NCBI GenBank assembly: GCA_039619475.1
Contig: CM077115.1
Location: forward strand, 223,743,291 to 223,807,290
Source of the DNA: Icerya purchasi
Lineage: Eukaryota; Arthropoda; Insecta; Hemiptera; Monophlebidae
Reading direction: 5' to 3'
Length of the DNA stretch: 64,000 bases
In this document: positions 55,410 through 64,000 of the stretch, in pieces
Position numbering within the stretch: position 1 is the stretch's first letter
Layout: the number at the start of each line of letters is the position of its first letter
Notes under the pieces: generated by a model
Databases searched by the model: none
Told to the model about the DNA's origin: nothing
The model's input: the letters and a program-made list of their open reading frames with translations, nothing else
Position numbers and translations under genes: made by a program

Positions 55410-55630
55410 AGGGTGCGGCGGCAGCATAACTTCCTTTTTTAAAATGCGCCACTTTTTTTCTACTAAATTTTGTTAAAGGGAAATAATAAACTGCAACGGA
55501 AGAAGCATAGCCAATGGGGGATCTAGAGTATCCGTTATTTCGATTTTCTGTTATTATTTCCCTTTAACAAAATTTAGTAGAAAAAAAGTGGCGCATTTTA
55601 AAAAAGGAAGTTATGCTGCCGCCGCACCCT
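55410..55630. mobile_element. Foldback MITE with about 80-bp near-perfect inverted arms
   Basis: The left arm (55411-55493) starts GGGTGCGGCGGCAGCATAAC and runs through TTCCTTTTTTAAAATGCGCC to AAAGGGAAATAATAA. The right arm (about 55550-55630) is its reverse complement almost base for base. The loop of about 55 bp holds GATCTAGAGTATCC. Flanks are TATA on both sides. Non-coding; the transposase family that would mobilise it is not evident, though AGGGTGCG ends occur in several cut-and-paste families. Confidence 0.85.
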
Positions 55631-55778
55631 ATATAACACATTCAATATAAGATGTTAGGTCGATCTGACACTGTAAACTTGACTGGATCGGTCCTTTCAA
55701 CCTTATTAAAAATCTTATTGGAATACTGTAAATATATATAATAAATTTGCCTCATCGGTAACACCTAAAATGAGAACC

Positions 55779-55806
55779 AAAAAAAAAAAAAAAAAAAAAA
55801 AAAAAA
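55779..55806 (+). repeat. Poly(A)28, possibly a retroposon tail
   Basis: The run follows CACCTAAAATGAGAACC and could be the 3' end of a retroposed sequence starting somewhere after the MITE. No target-site duplication was identified. Confidence 0.6.
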
Positions 55807-55899
55807 CATTTCCTTCGATTATTCAGATAATACAAGTGATATTTATTTATATCTTTATTAATCTGTCTTTTCTTCTAATACTAAAGCTGAAACGCCCCG

Positions 55900-57025
55900 T
55901 GGGACACAGGCTGCTGCGCTAGAGTCAGTTTCTCTTGGTAGTAGCCACTCGCTAATCATGAGGTGCCAGTTCTCGATAACAAACCGGCGGAAGGTCTGAG
56001 CGCCTGCGAAAGGTCTGAGCGCCTGCGACGTATGGGATGCGGTAACCATTTGTCAGCGTACTGGGAACTGATGAAAGTGTAAATGGGCGGAGTTCTCCTG
56101 TTGGTAGTAGAGGAGACATAGTGCAACGCGGCACCCTAATAATGTAATGAAACGAAAACGGCATTTAAGATCACGCAAACCACCAATAACTCGCTCACAA
56201 CCTAGCTCGGGCAAAGAATGAACACCAGAAAAATAGTGCGATGAAATTTCCGTGCAGCAAGTGAGTGTCCGGCACCTTAAAACTAGATCATTCGGCTAAT
56301 GGAGTAAACCGTAACAGAAGCGCACGACGAAAAGCAACGGGAGACTATTAATCCGCAGAAACTAACATGAATAAAAACACAAATCGCACGTCCCTAAGTT
56401 CTGTCGGGCTGCTCTATTTTCGCCTGAGCACCCGAGTGGAGTTACAGTGCGCAGAGTTAAAACGCGACGAGAAAAGAACATCAGAATAACTACTTGGGAT
56501 GTGAGAACGTTACATGAGACAGGGAAATAAGCCAAAGCGTGCGTTAAAACGTTTGGAATTGGATGTATTAGGAATCGGCGAGACCAAGTGGGCGGGGAAT
56601 GAAAGAATTATCGGAGACGGGGAGTACGAATTTATATAGTATTGAGAAGGATAAACATAAATACGGTGTAGGAATAGTCGAAGGAAAACAAATAGTTGCT
56701 GCAATTGAAGAAATACATAATCCCAGTTTTGGAAAAAATAATAATAATAAGACTTCGGAAAAAACCGATTGCGGTAGTGCAGATACAGGCGCCAACGGCT
56801 GGTAGCAGTTCTGAAGGGCTAAAGAATTCAGTGAAAGAATAGAAAATGCACTACGCCAGCGTGCGAAGTACGATGAAATATAGTCTTCGTAATGGGCGAC
56901 TTCAATGCCAAGATTGATTAAAATCATGCATGGTGGCCGGGAAATACTGATCAGGTAAGGGTAATCTGATTCAATTCGCTAGAAGACATGATTTCAAAAC
57001 GTGTAATAAGATTGCGCGTTGCGTA
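55900..57025 (+). pseudogene. RTE-type LINE 5' end: UTR and AP endonuclease
   Basis: From 56478 the frame reads NIRITTWDVRTLHETGK, shifts to LELDVLGIGETKWAGNERIIGDG, then HKYGVGIVEGKQIVAA, later VFVMGDFNAKID (56883-56918) and LIQFARRHDFKTCNK (56967-57010). The blocks TTWNVRTL, GIxETxW, KYGVGI and MGDFNAK are the hallmark of RTE-clade endonuclease (annotated in many insects as craniofacial development protein 2-like). It breaks off near 57025, so RT is absent. Upstream, a duplicated AAGGTCTGAGCGCCTGCGA (55992-56030) and GC-rich DNA are probably 5' UTR; that edge is uncertain. Confidence 0.72.
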
Positions 57026-57029
57026 CCAA

Positions 57030-59955
57030 AACTGAAATAACTATACGGATTTTTGTCTTTTCTTCTGCAATGAAGTTATTTACAATAATATTAATTCAGC
57101 TACGGGACACACGCATCAATTAAAATTATCAACATCACCAGCGTCACAATCTATACTAAATTTCTATTATAAATAAATTAAAATTAAGACCATTTCTCGT
57201 TCACGATTTGTAAAATAAAAAGCAAAAAAGAAACCTTTTTCTTCAATTCTCTCATTTAAACTTCTGACAGTAACAATATTATTATTATTATTATTATTAA
57301 TAATAATAACAGAGAAATATTAGAGAAATTTTAATTATTTTGACCAGTAATTTGCACGCGTGATTCACAGTCTAAATAGTAATAACGCGAACCTAATGCA
57401 AAGCACCGCGCATACACATCAGACAAACTATGATAATAGTTCTATGTATGTCCGTATTTGTTACACGGGTTATTATGCTCGGTATTAGAATACCCGTGGC
57501 GTACAATTCCGTATTGTGCGGTACGCAAAGACGGAGAAAAAAAGGTATTAAAAATTCGTCGGAAAAATTTTACTAACAACCGGGACTTTGTGGCATGCGC
57601 TCAAATTGGAGGTGATCTACTGCCACCACGGTGAGAATTCAACGAAGAGATGCATTGTACGTGGGACTTTCCGTGAAATCCTCAGAAGCGTTGATAACGA
57701 GCCACCCGGAAGCAGCTGTCCATCGGGTGTAACATACCAGAAGAAGGTGCAGAAGAAAACTCTACACTCTGCATACATCAGATCAGGGAGACTACGGTGA
57801 CAGATAAACCACCGCCTGAAGTCTATAACAAAAAGACACGCGGTAATGCCGCTATAGATGATATAGGATCCTACTTTTGCTGACACGTTCTTTAGATGGG
57901 GAATTATGTAAAGTGACACGGATGCATAGGATTGACATTTGATTCAGAGAGTCTAATTGACAATCGACGTTGTCAGGCAGACTGAACCGGTTGCAGAATG
58001 TTTGATTAATGTTGCGATTGTGCGAAGGCGAAAAAATTAAATTTAAAGCCACGAGGGTCGAGGTCGTTACCGGTTCTAGTGAAACTTCGTTGGCGACTGG
58101 CACGTGCTAGCTGCGGTCACTAACGAATAAAAATTGACCAATGCTAAGCAGTAAAAACCCCATTCCTTTCTTCCTTTTTTTTCCCGTTTTTCGTTGTTTT
58201 TTTGGGTTCTTTTTGTTTTGTTTTTTGGACGAATTAATCGACTTGTATCATTCGCCCCAATTACCGGGAGTAATGTTTTTAATCTACCTTTGCCATTATT
58301 GTTATTACCTTTTTCGTATACACGCTTGCCTAAGCTTTACGTTTTCGCTTGATTATTTCGAACTTGCTTCAAGCGAAATGAGGCGAACTACTGTAGCCCT
58401 ACAACTGCAATGGCTCACGAGAAGGAGGTACGCATAAAACATGGCAAAAGAAAATTAAAACTCGGCGGATGTTAAAGGCGACAGGTACGAATGCAAAGCA
58501 GGGCCCAAAAGCGGTGGGAGTGATTTAGCAGCTTCATTGATGCAGCCATTGTAACACGATGATAGTGATGAAAAGAGTGATAAACTCCCAGCTCGGGCAA
58601 TAAAATACCGATAAGTTCTCCGGGCGGGGTAACATGCCGGACGGAATTCAGCAGAACTGTCTCCTGGAGATGGCGATGCTATCTTTTATTACGGCTTGTC
58701 ACGCATACTAGAGGCGCATTCGTTATATATACAACAGCGCTACTCTGCCGCGTCATTATGACCATCAGCATAAGCCTATTAGCGGCTTCATTTCGGAGAC
58801 AAAAATTGACTTTTAATGAAACATGTTAAGAGCCGGACTTCGGACAGAACAACTAAACACGTCGGCAGCGCAAATTTCGGTACATTATCGTGGAGCCACG
58901 GCGACACTTGCATACCATTTTCGATCGCGGAAAAGTCCTCCATCGTTACCATCACCACCACTACAATACCAGAGCCATCACCCGCCCGAGTACTTTTAAA
59001 AACCGACCGTAGCTGCAACGTATACATATTTTATTACTCGAGCATATCTCTCTCATCTTTCCTCTCCAGCCTGCACCGTTCTGCAGCTAAAGTAGCACTA
59101 AAGACTAGTTCGTATAAACGGCGGCACACCTCAATAATTTTCGTGAGAATTCATTTTATTGACTTTCCGCTTATGCTGAAAATCCACCTTTCTTACGCCG
59201 CCTCAGATAATAGGCCATATTTTATAGCGTCGTACGTTGAGAGCTGTTCTACATTAATTAAGGAAAATTAATAATTTCACTACATTATTAACAACAACGG
59301 TCGTAAATCGGTCAGTGAGAGAGAGGCGCACTTACGCAGTTTTAAACATAAAATTTAAAATTACCCTCCGCCCGTACGGACCTAATTGAAACTTTCTATT
59401 CGCCTTCGTACGATTAGAATTGATTGCGACATTAATGTGAGTCAGATGGCACATGTAAACCGTTCGTCTTTTGAATAATAACGGTAGCCTAACAGATGAG
59501 ATATTACGCCTTAGCAAGCAACTTCCAGAACCGTTCCACTATTACTTCGAAAAGTTCCGTATGATCCGGTACCGTTTAAACGGATTATTATTTCCCGATC
59601 CGCTGGAGTTCATCGTGCATAAAGTCCGTAACCGTTTTCAGTGACGATTAAATCCGGATATTACATGCGCCCGGAAAAGGCTCCGGACGTGTATCATGTA
59701 GTGAGCTGGTCGAATAATTCAAATTTGTTATTTCTTATTTAAAAATAAGTAAATAATTAAATAAGCAGGAACGAATTATACTAGACAATACTTTAGCAAA
59801 TTCCAACTTCAGTGATAAATATATAAGCGTAGTTAAATTTTCTCGATAGAATTTCGAATTATAACCAGTATAGAAAAAGAGGGATTACGTGAATTCGAAA
59901 TGATAAAAGATTCTCTGTAAAATTTAAATAAATAAAATAAAAATAGCTCGAGTTA
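57030..59955. other. No gene recognised; partly CpG-rich
   Basis: (ATT)n/(TAA)n near 57281-57310 forms a near-palindrome. 57580-58130 and 58440-59700 have higher CpG and might include host regulatory or exonic DNA. The longest frame (58816-59271, 151 codons) has no motif and no codon signal I can judge. Confidence 0.35.
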
Positions 59956-59963
59956 AAAGCATT

Positions 59964-59972
59964 ATATATATG

Positions 59973-60005
<33 letters not shown>

Positions 60006-60016
60006 ATATATATGTG

Positions 60017-60096
<80 letters not shown>
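59964..60096. repeat. Compound (TA)n-(TG)n microsatellite
   Basis: Alternating TA and TG dinucleotide blocks, about 130 bp, ending in a pure (TA)n of about 45 bp. Confidence 0.95.
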
Positions 60097-60101
<5 letters not shown>

Positions 60102-60112
60102 ATACATATACA

Positions 60113-60345
60113 AATATTCGGCCATTTTGGCCTCTCGCTTACATTTCTGTCTCTTTCTTTTCTATGCTTTGTAATGAACCAAAATTTATAACGTAATTCT
60201 AAATCGGTCCATATGAATATATAACATAATCACAAAAATCTTATGCTAACATTTAACTTTCATTACATAAAATTAGTACATTTTTTTGTTACAAAATCTA
60301 ATAGGGGCCGGCCTACGAATTACATTGTAATTAATATATATTAAA
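60113..60345 (+). repeat. Member of the GGCCATTTTGGC repeat family
   Basis: Starts TTCGGCCATTTTGGCC after the microsatellite, with TCTCTTTCTTTTCTATGCTTTG and AACGTAATTCTAAATCGGTCC as at 15.7 kb. It ends GGGGCCGGCCTACGAATTAC followed by ATTGTAATTAATATATA. Directly after it lies ACTAGTTGACCCGACTGACG, a phrase I associate with a widespread insect repeat end. Non-coding. Confidence 0.6.
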
Positions 60346-60790
60346 ATACTAGTTGACCCGACTGACGTTGTCTCATCCAATTTTCAAAAAATTTATTAAC
60401 GGTCGTTTTATGAATATGTGAAAAGCTATTAGAAACATGTAAACAAAGTAAAGTAAGAGTAAAAATCTATTCAGTTTAAAACTGTTCGTATTTTTTTTTA
60501 CATATATGATTAGGCTTGGAGGAAGCAGATCGCAGCAATTTTAAGATAAATGGCTTTCTAACGACACAAAAAACATTATTCTGCATTTTAAAATTACGAT
60601 TGTATTTGCATGCTTTCAGTAAAATTGTAGAACGCTATATTTTTATTTATTTATTTTTCGAACTGTTTAATTCGATATACATCATAATTCAAATGTAACC
60701 AGCTATTCGTTGATTTTAAACATGTTATTATTCTAATTACTCATTGGGCGCAATGTTTTAATGTTTTATTTTCGCGAATTTTGCCATTTT

Positions 60791-61612
60791 TAACTGACTT
60801 CAAAAAAAAAGGAGGTATTCAATTCGACTATTTTTTTTTTTTTTTTTTTTTTTGTGTGTGTTATCTCAGAACTTTCTTTTAAATGAACCGATTTGGATGA
60901 TTCTTCTTTTATTTGAAAGGTGGTGTTTCTCATATGGTCTCATTTAAATTTGATCAAGATCTGACCGATAGTTTTTGAGTTATCCTTAATAATGCGGGAG
61001 ATTGAAGCTTTTTGGATGCTTTTCATTCGTGATTGTTTTCACCGTCGGGTTAGATTTATTGACTTAAAATACTATAAATTTGCCAAATTACCATGGAAAT
61101 GTAGCTTTTGATGTTTTTACCATGGAAATATCTGTTCTTATTAAAATTTTTTAATTTAATTGAATAAAAATGCACTAAAAAGTAAAAAATAAAATGCTTT
61201 TTTAAATAAATACCGACTTCAAGTTTTATTATGAAAATTTAAAAATGCACTAAAAAGTAAAAAATAATTACTCCCGATAAAAAATATATATCAGAGTGAT
61301 ATACCCTTAAAGGTAATATCGTAATTCTTATATAACATTAATACTTATTAGAGTTGGCATTAAATTCATGTTACTATATCTGGGAACAATTTAAAGAACA
61401 TTTAATGCAGTTTTTAATTATTCTTTTAATATGAATTTGATGCCAACTCTAATAAGTATTAATGTTGTATAAAAATTACGATATCACCTTAAGTCACTCT
61501 GATATATATTTTTCATCGGGAGAAATTATTTTTTACTTTTTAGTGCACTTTTAAATTTTTATAATAAACCTTTAAGTCGGTATTTATTTTTTGTGAAAAA
61601 GCATTTTATACG
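60791..61612. repeat. Composite repeat with terminal foldback, copy 1
   Basis: Left part (60791-61187): AACTGACTTCAA, GGAGGTATTCAATTCGACTA, a T23 run, then a conserved unique stretch including GATTCTTCTTTTATTTGAAA and GAGATTGAAGCTTTTTGGAT. Right part (61188-61612): a palindrome whose arms run from AAATGCTTTTTT..AAATAAATACCGACTTCAAG to its reverse complement, meeting near 61400. ACCGACTTCAA-like words stand at the left end, at the start of the palindrome and, inverted, at its end. Copy 2 starts at 63219. Non-coding. Confidence 0.75.
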
Positions 61613-61842
61613 TGTAAATTTTCTAACTTTTTTTTCACACAAACCTTCCTCTGACAATTACAAACGCAATAAAAAAAAAAAAAACAGCCAAATCGATCAA
61701 GCCGTTCTAACGTGATGCGATCAGCACAACTTTTTTTCGGATTAATTTTTATTATATAGAAGATAAGAAACGTTACATAAAATTGGGACATTTTTTCTAA
61801 TGGAGGCCGGCCTAAAAATTACGTTGTAATTAATACATACTC

Positions 61843-61846
<4 letters not shown>
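61613..61846. repeat. Spacer with the 3' part of the (TA)n-bounded family
   Basis: 61767-61838 carries ACATAAAATTGGGACATTTT, CTAATGGAGGCCGGCCTAAAA and ATTACGTTGTAATTAATACA, as at 5.05 and 60.3 kb, then passes into (TA)n at 61846-61874. Confidence 0.5.
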
Positions 61847-61872
<26 letters not shown>

Positions 61873-61877
<5 letters not shown>

Positions 61878-62058
61878 TAAAGTGAGTCACCCTTGACAGG
61901 GCGTCGGGCCGCCTTCACTTTTCCAGATTTCTCCAGTACTCAATTATTTCAGGCTGGGTAAACCTGGGAGTGATTCGGATCCGGAACGAGACAGGTCTTG
62001 AACCCGTGTCCCCTGATTCAGTAGCCAAGCACCTTAACCACTAGGCTACTGCGCTACC
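61873..62058 (-). mobile_element. tRNA-derived SINE with pol III A and B boxes
   Basis: On the minus strand the unit begins GGTAGCGCAGTAGCCTAGTG at 62058. An A box (TAGCCTAGTGG, 62048-62038) and a B box (GGTTCAAGACC, 62004-61994) lie 33 bp apart, as in tRNA genes. The head ends near GTTCCGGATCC and is followed by a non-tRNA body of about 110 bp ending TTTACTTA. Flanks are (TA)n on both sides. Such elements are transcribed by RNA polymerase III and depend on a LINE. Headless relatives lie at 12.0 and 14.6 kb. Confidence 0.8.
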
Positions 62059-62060
62059 AT

Positions 62061-62130
62061 TATATATATATATGAATAACTACGTCATTCTTAGCCCGAG
62101 GTACCTTACATATATATATATATATATTAA
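62061..62130. repeat. (TA)n tracts around an unidentified 35-bp spacer
   Basis: TA runs at 62061-62072 and 62111-62129 flank GAATAACTACGTCATTCTTAGCCC. Confidence 0.7.
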
Positions 62131-62482
62131 TTACAACGTAATTCTTAGGCCCCATTCGAAAAAGTGTCCCAAAAAAATGTCCCAATTTTATGTAACGTTT
62201 GTTATATTTTGTAGGATTTTTGTTATTGTTATTTAAAAAATGTCACAATTTTATGTAATGAAATATGTAACGAAAAAAGGTCTTCATTTTATATAACGGA
62301 AATTAAATGTTAGAATAGGATTTTTGTGGTTACGTTATTTTTTGTGTGTGCTGATGCCAGTAAGAATTACGTTGTAAATTTTGATCATTTTATACAAAGT
62401 ATAGAAGAGAAAGAGACAGAAATGAAAGCAAGAGGGATCAAGGGGCACAGCCCCTTGCGAGGCCAAAATGGCCGAGTTATAT
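62131..62482 (-). repeat. Inverted member of the GGCCATTTTGGC repeat family, longest copy
   Basis: On the minus strand it starts ACTCGGCCATTTTGGCCTCG at 62478, has CAAGGGGCTGTGCCCC, TCTCTTTCTCTTCTATACTTTG and TTTACAACGTAATTCTTACTGG, and ends GGGGCCTAAGAATTACGTTG then TAATTAATATATA at 62124. Both ends run into (TA)n. About 350 bp, non-coding. This copy shows the whole unit, so the 5.05 and 61.8 kb pieces are its 3' end and the 15.7 kb piece its 5' end. Confidence 0.65.
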
Positions 62483-62510
62483 ATATATATTTATAATGTG
62501 TGTATGTGTG

Positions 62511-62571
<61 letters not shown>
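62483..62571. repeat. Compound (TA)n/(TG)n microsatellite
   Basis: TA run, short TGTGTATGTGTGTCTG interruption, then a pure TA run of about 55 bp. Confidence 0.95.
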
Positions 62572-62573
<2 letters not shown>

Positions 62574-63215
62574 TGCTACTCTCACTCGATTACGAGTACG
62601 AGATTATTTTCTAATTCATAGGAGAATTAGGAGATAGGTAGCAGCGCAACTGAAAAGCACGTAAACCGGAGCGCAACCTAACTTCCGTGCTGCCGATTAA
62701 TGTGAAAAGGGGTACCAGTGGCAAGGCGAACCAAAACGATTAGCCTAAAATATGTACGTAAAATGGGGACCAGTTTATGATCATTTGAATACGTCAACTA
62801 GCAAAATTAAAAAAACTAAAAAATAATTTTCACTTTATTTGGACTCAAAAAAGTAAATTTATTTCTTCAATTTTTAATGCATGATGTAAGTAAGCTAGTA
62901 ACTGCGATCTAACACAGCATAAATATAACACATACGGGTACGTTCGTTCAATCGAACGTTTAGCGATGACCCGTTCGAAATCGCCAGAAACGCTGTATTT
63001 TAACTCGCGGAACTTTCATCATACATCGTATAGTGTGGTCTGTTTCATTCGTACTTTTATCGTGTCCCTGGAGGCTGATTGCGATTATTTGTATTTACAT
63101 TTTATACAGATGCAGTTGTTAATATTTCGTTTTTTATTGTAATAAATTAGTATTACACTGTTATTTAATCCATTCAATTTCTTCAAAATCTCCAATATCA
63201 GTACAGTAATGTATT
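62572..63215. other. No gene recognised
   Basis: Mixed composition spacer without motif or repeat. Confidence 0.3.
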
Positions 63216-63218
63216 TTT

Positions 63219-64000
63219 AACCGACTTCAAAAAAGGAGGAGGTATTCAATTCGACTGTATTTTTTTTTTTTTTTTTTTTTTTTATGTGTGTTACCACAGA
63301 ACTTTCTTCTAGATGAACCGATTTTGATGATTCTTCTTTTATTTGAAAGGTGGCGTTTGTCATGTGGTCCCGTTTAAATTTGATCAAGGTCCGACCGATA
63401 GTTTTTGAGTTATCCTTAATAATGCGGGAGATTGAAGCTTTTTGGATGCTTTTCATTCATGATTGTTTTCACCGTCGGATTAGATTTTTGACTTAAAATA
63501 CTATAAATTTGCCAAATTACCATGGAAATGTAGCTTTTGGTGTTTTTACCGTGGAAATAAATGTTTTAATTTAATTGAATAAAAATGCACTAAAAAGTAA
63601 AAAATAAAATGCTTTTTTACAAAAAATAAATACCGACTTCAAGGTTTATTATAAAAATTTAAAAATGCACTAAAAAGTAAAAAATAATTACTCCCGATAA
63701 AATATATATATATCAGAGTGATATAACTTAAGGTGATATCGTAATTCTTATACAACATTAATTTTTTGGAGTTGGCATCAAATTCATATTAAAAGAATAA
63801 TTAAAAACTGCATTAAATGTTGATTAAATTGTTCCTAACATGAATTTAATTCCAACTCCAAAAAATTAATGTTGTATAAGAATTACGATATCACCACTTA
63901 AGTGTTATATCACTCTGATATATATATTTTATCGGGAGTAATTATTTTTTACTTTTTAGTGCATTTTTAAATTTTTATAATAAACCTTGAAGTCGGTATT
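63219..64000. repeat. Composite repeat with terminal foldback, copy 2 (reaches window end)
   Basis: Begins ACCGACTTCAAAAAAGGAGG and follows copy 1 closely through the T-run at 63259-63283 and the conserved stretch. The palindrome starts near 63606, turns near 63805-63830 and closes with CCTTGAAGTCGGTATT at the last base of the window. Same orientation as copy 1; starts are 2428 bp apart. Confidence 0.8.

Noticed and set aside
58816..59271. 151-codon plus-strand open frame
   Set aside because: No domain, no signal peptide and no neighbour context. Kept only as part of a CpG-rich stretch.
59859..60196. Open frames rich in Tyr-Ile, Val-Cys and Thr-His
   Set aside because: They translate the (TA)n/(TG)n microsatellite.

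Overview
The window looks like nuclear DNA of an arthropod, most likely an insect. It is AT-rich, full of (TA)n, (TG)n and (AAT)n microsatellites and long homopolymers, has no operon-like gene packing, and carries repeat classes typical of insects: RNase H-bearing and other LINEs, RTE, Penelope, mariner, hAT-type MITEs, tRNA-derived SINEs and a Helentron-like helicase-endonuclease. I found no host protein-coding gene that I can defend. Everything with recognisable protein homology belongs to a transposable element, and nearly all of it is decayed.

Layout. 0-6.3 kb: 3' pieces of one RNase H-bearing LINE family (minus strand at about 51-355, plus strand at 2.8-4.05 and 5.6-6.3 kb). 7.1-8.65 kb: a diverged tandem array of a 270-300 bp unit. 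9.2-10.15 kb: a weak coding remnant. 10.77-11.05 kb: a dispersed repeat with a second copy at 47.4 kb. 11.1-11.86 kb: a mariner deletion derivative. 12-18.4 kb: two decayed SINE bodies and two more 3' ends of the same LINE family. 18.7-23.4 kb: a LINE tail followed directly by a LINE with two open reading frames and a 43-nt poly(A), the only element here that looks recently active. 23.9-26.3 kb: a hAT-like MITE with target-site duplication next to a decayed minus-strand LINE. 28.8-30.0 kb: two small LINE scraps, one beginning at an (AAT)n tract. 32.3-32.9 kb: the endonuclease end of a LINE (minus). 35.2-35.5 kb: a second hAT-like MITE. 36.3-41.5 kb: an inverted pair of an unnamed repeat enclosing two minus-strand LINE remnants. 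42.4-43.5 kb: a broken mariner inside a (TA)n tract. 46.3-46.9 kb: a Penelope-like remnant (minus). 49.1-50.4 kb: a short SINE with target-site duplication and an RTE 3' end. 53.4-54.7 kb: Pif1-type helicase C-terminus followed by an AP-endonuclease domain (Helentron-like). 55.4-55.6 kb: a foldback MITE. 56.5-57.0 kb: the endonuclease end of an RTE LINE. 60-64 kb: microsatellite-rich DNA with two copies of a composite palindromic repeat, a tRNA-derived SINE and members of a (TA)n-bounded repeat family.

The elements do not form a pathway; they are independent insertions, some nested or abutting. I see no convincing new biological system. The best candidates for something poorly described are the composite palindromic repeat at 60.8 and 63.2 kb, the (TA)n-bounded repeat family, the 7.1-8.65 kb array, and the very short ORF1 of the intact LINE. 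All homology calls come from motif recognition by eye; no database search or alignment program was run.
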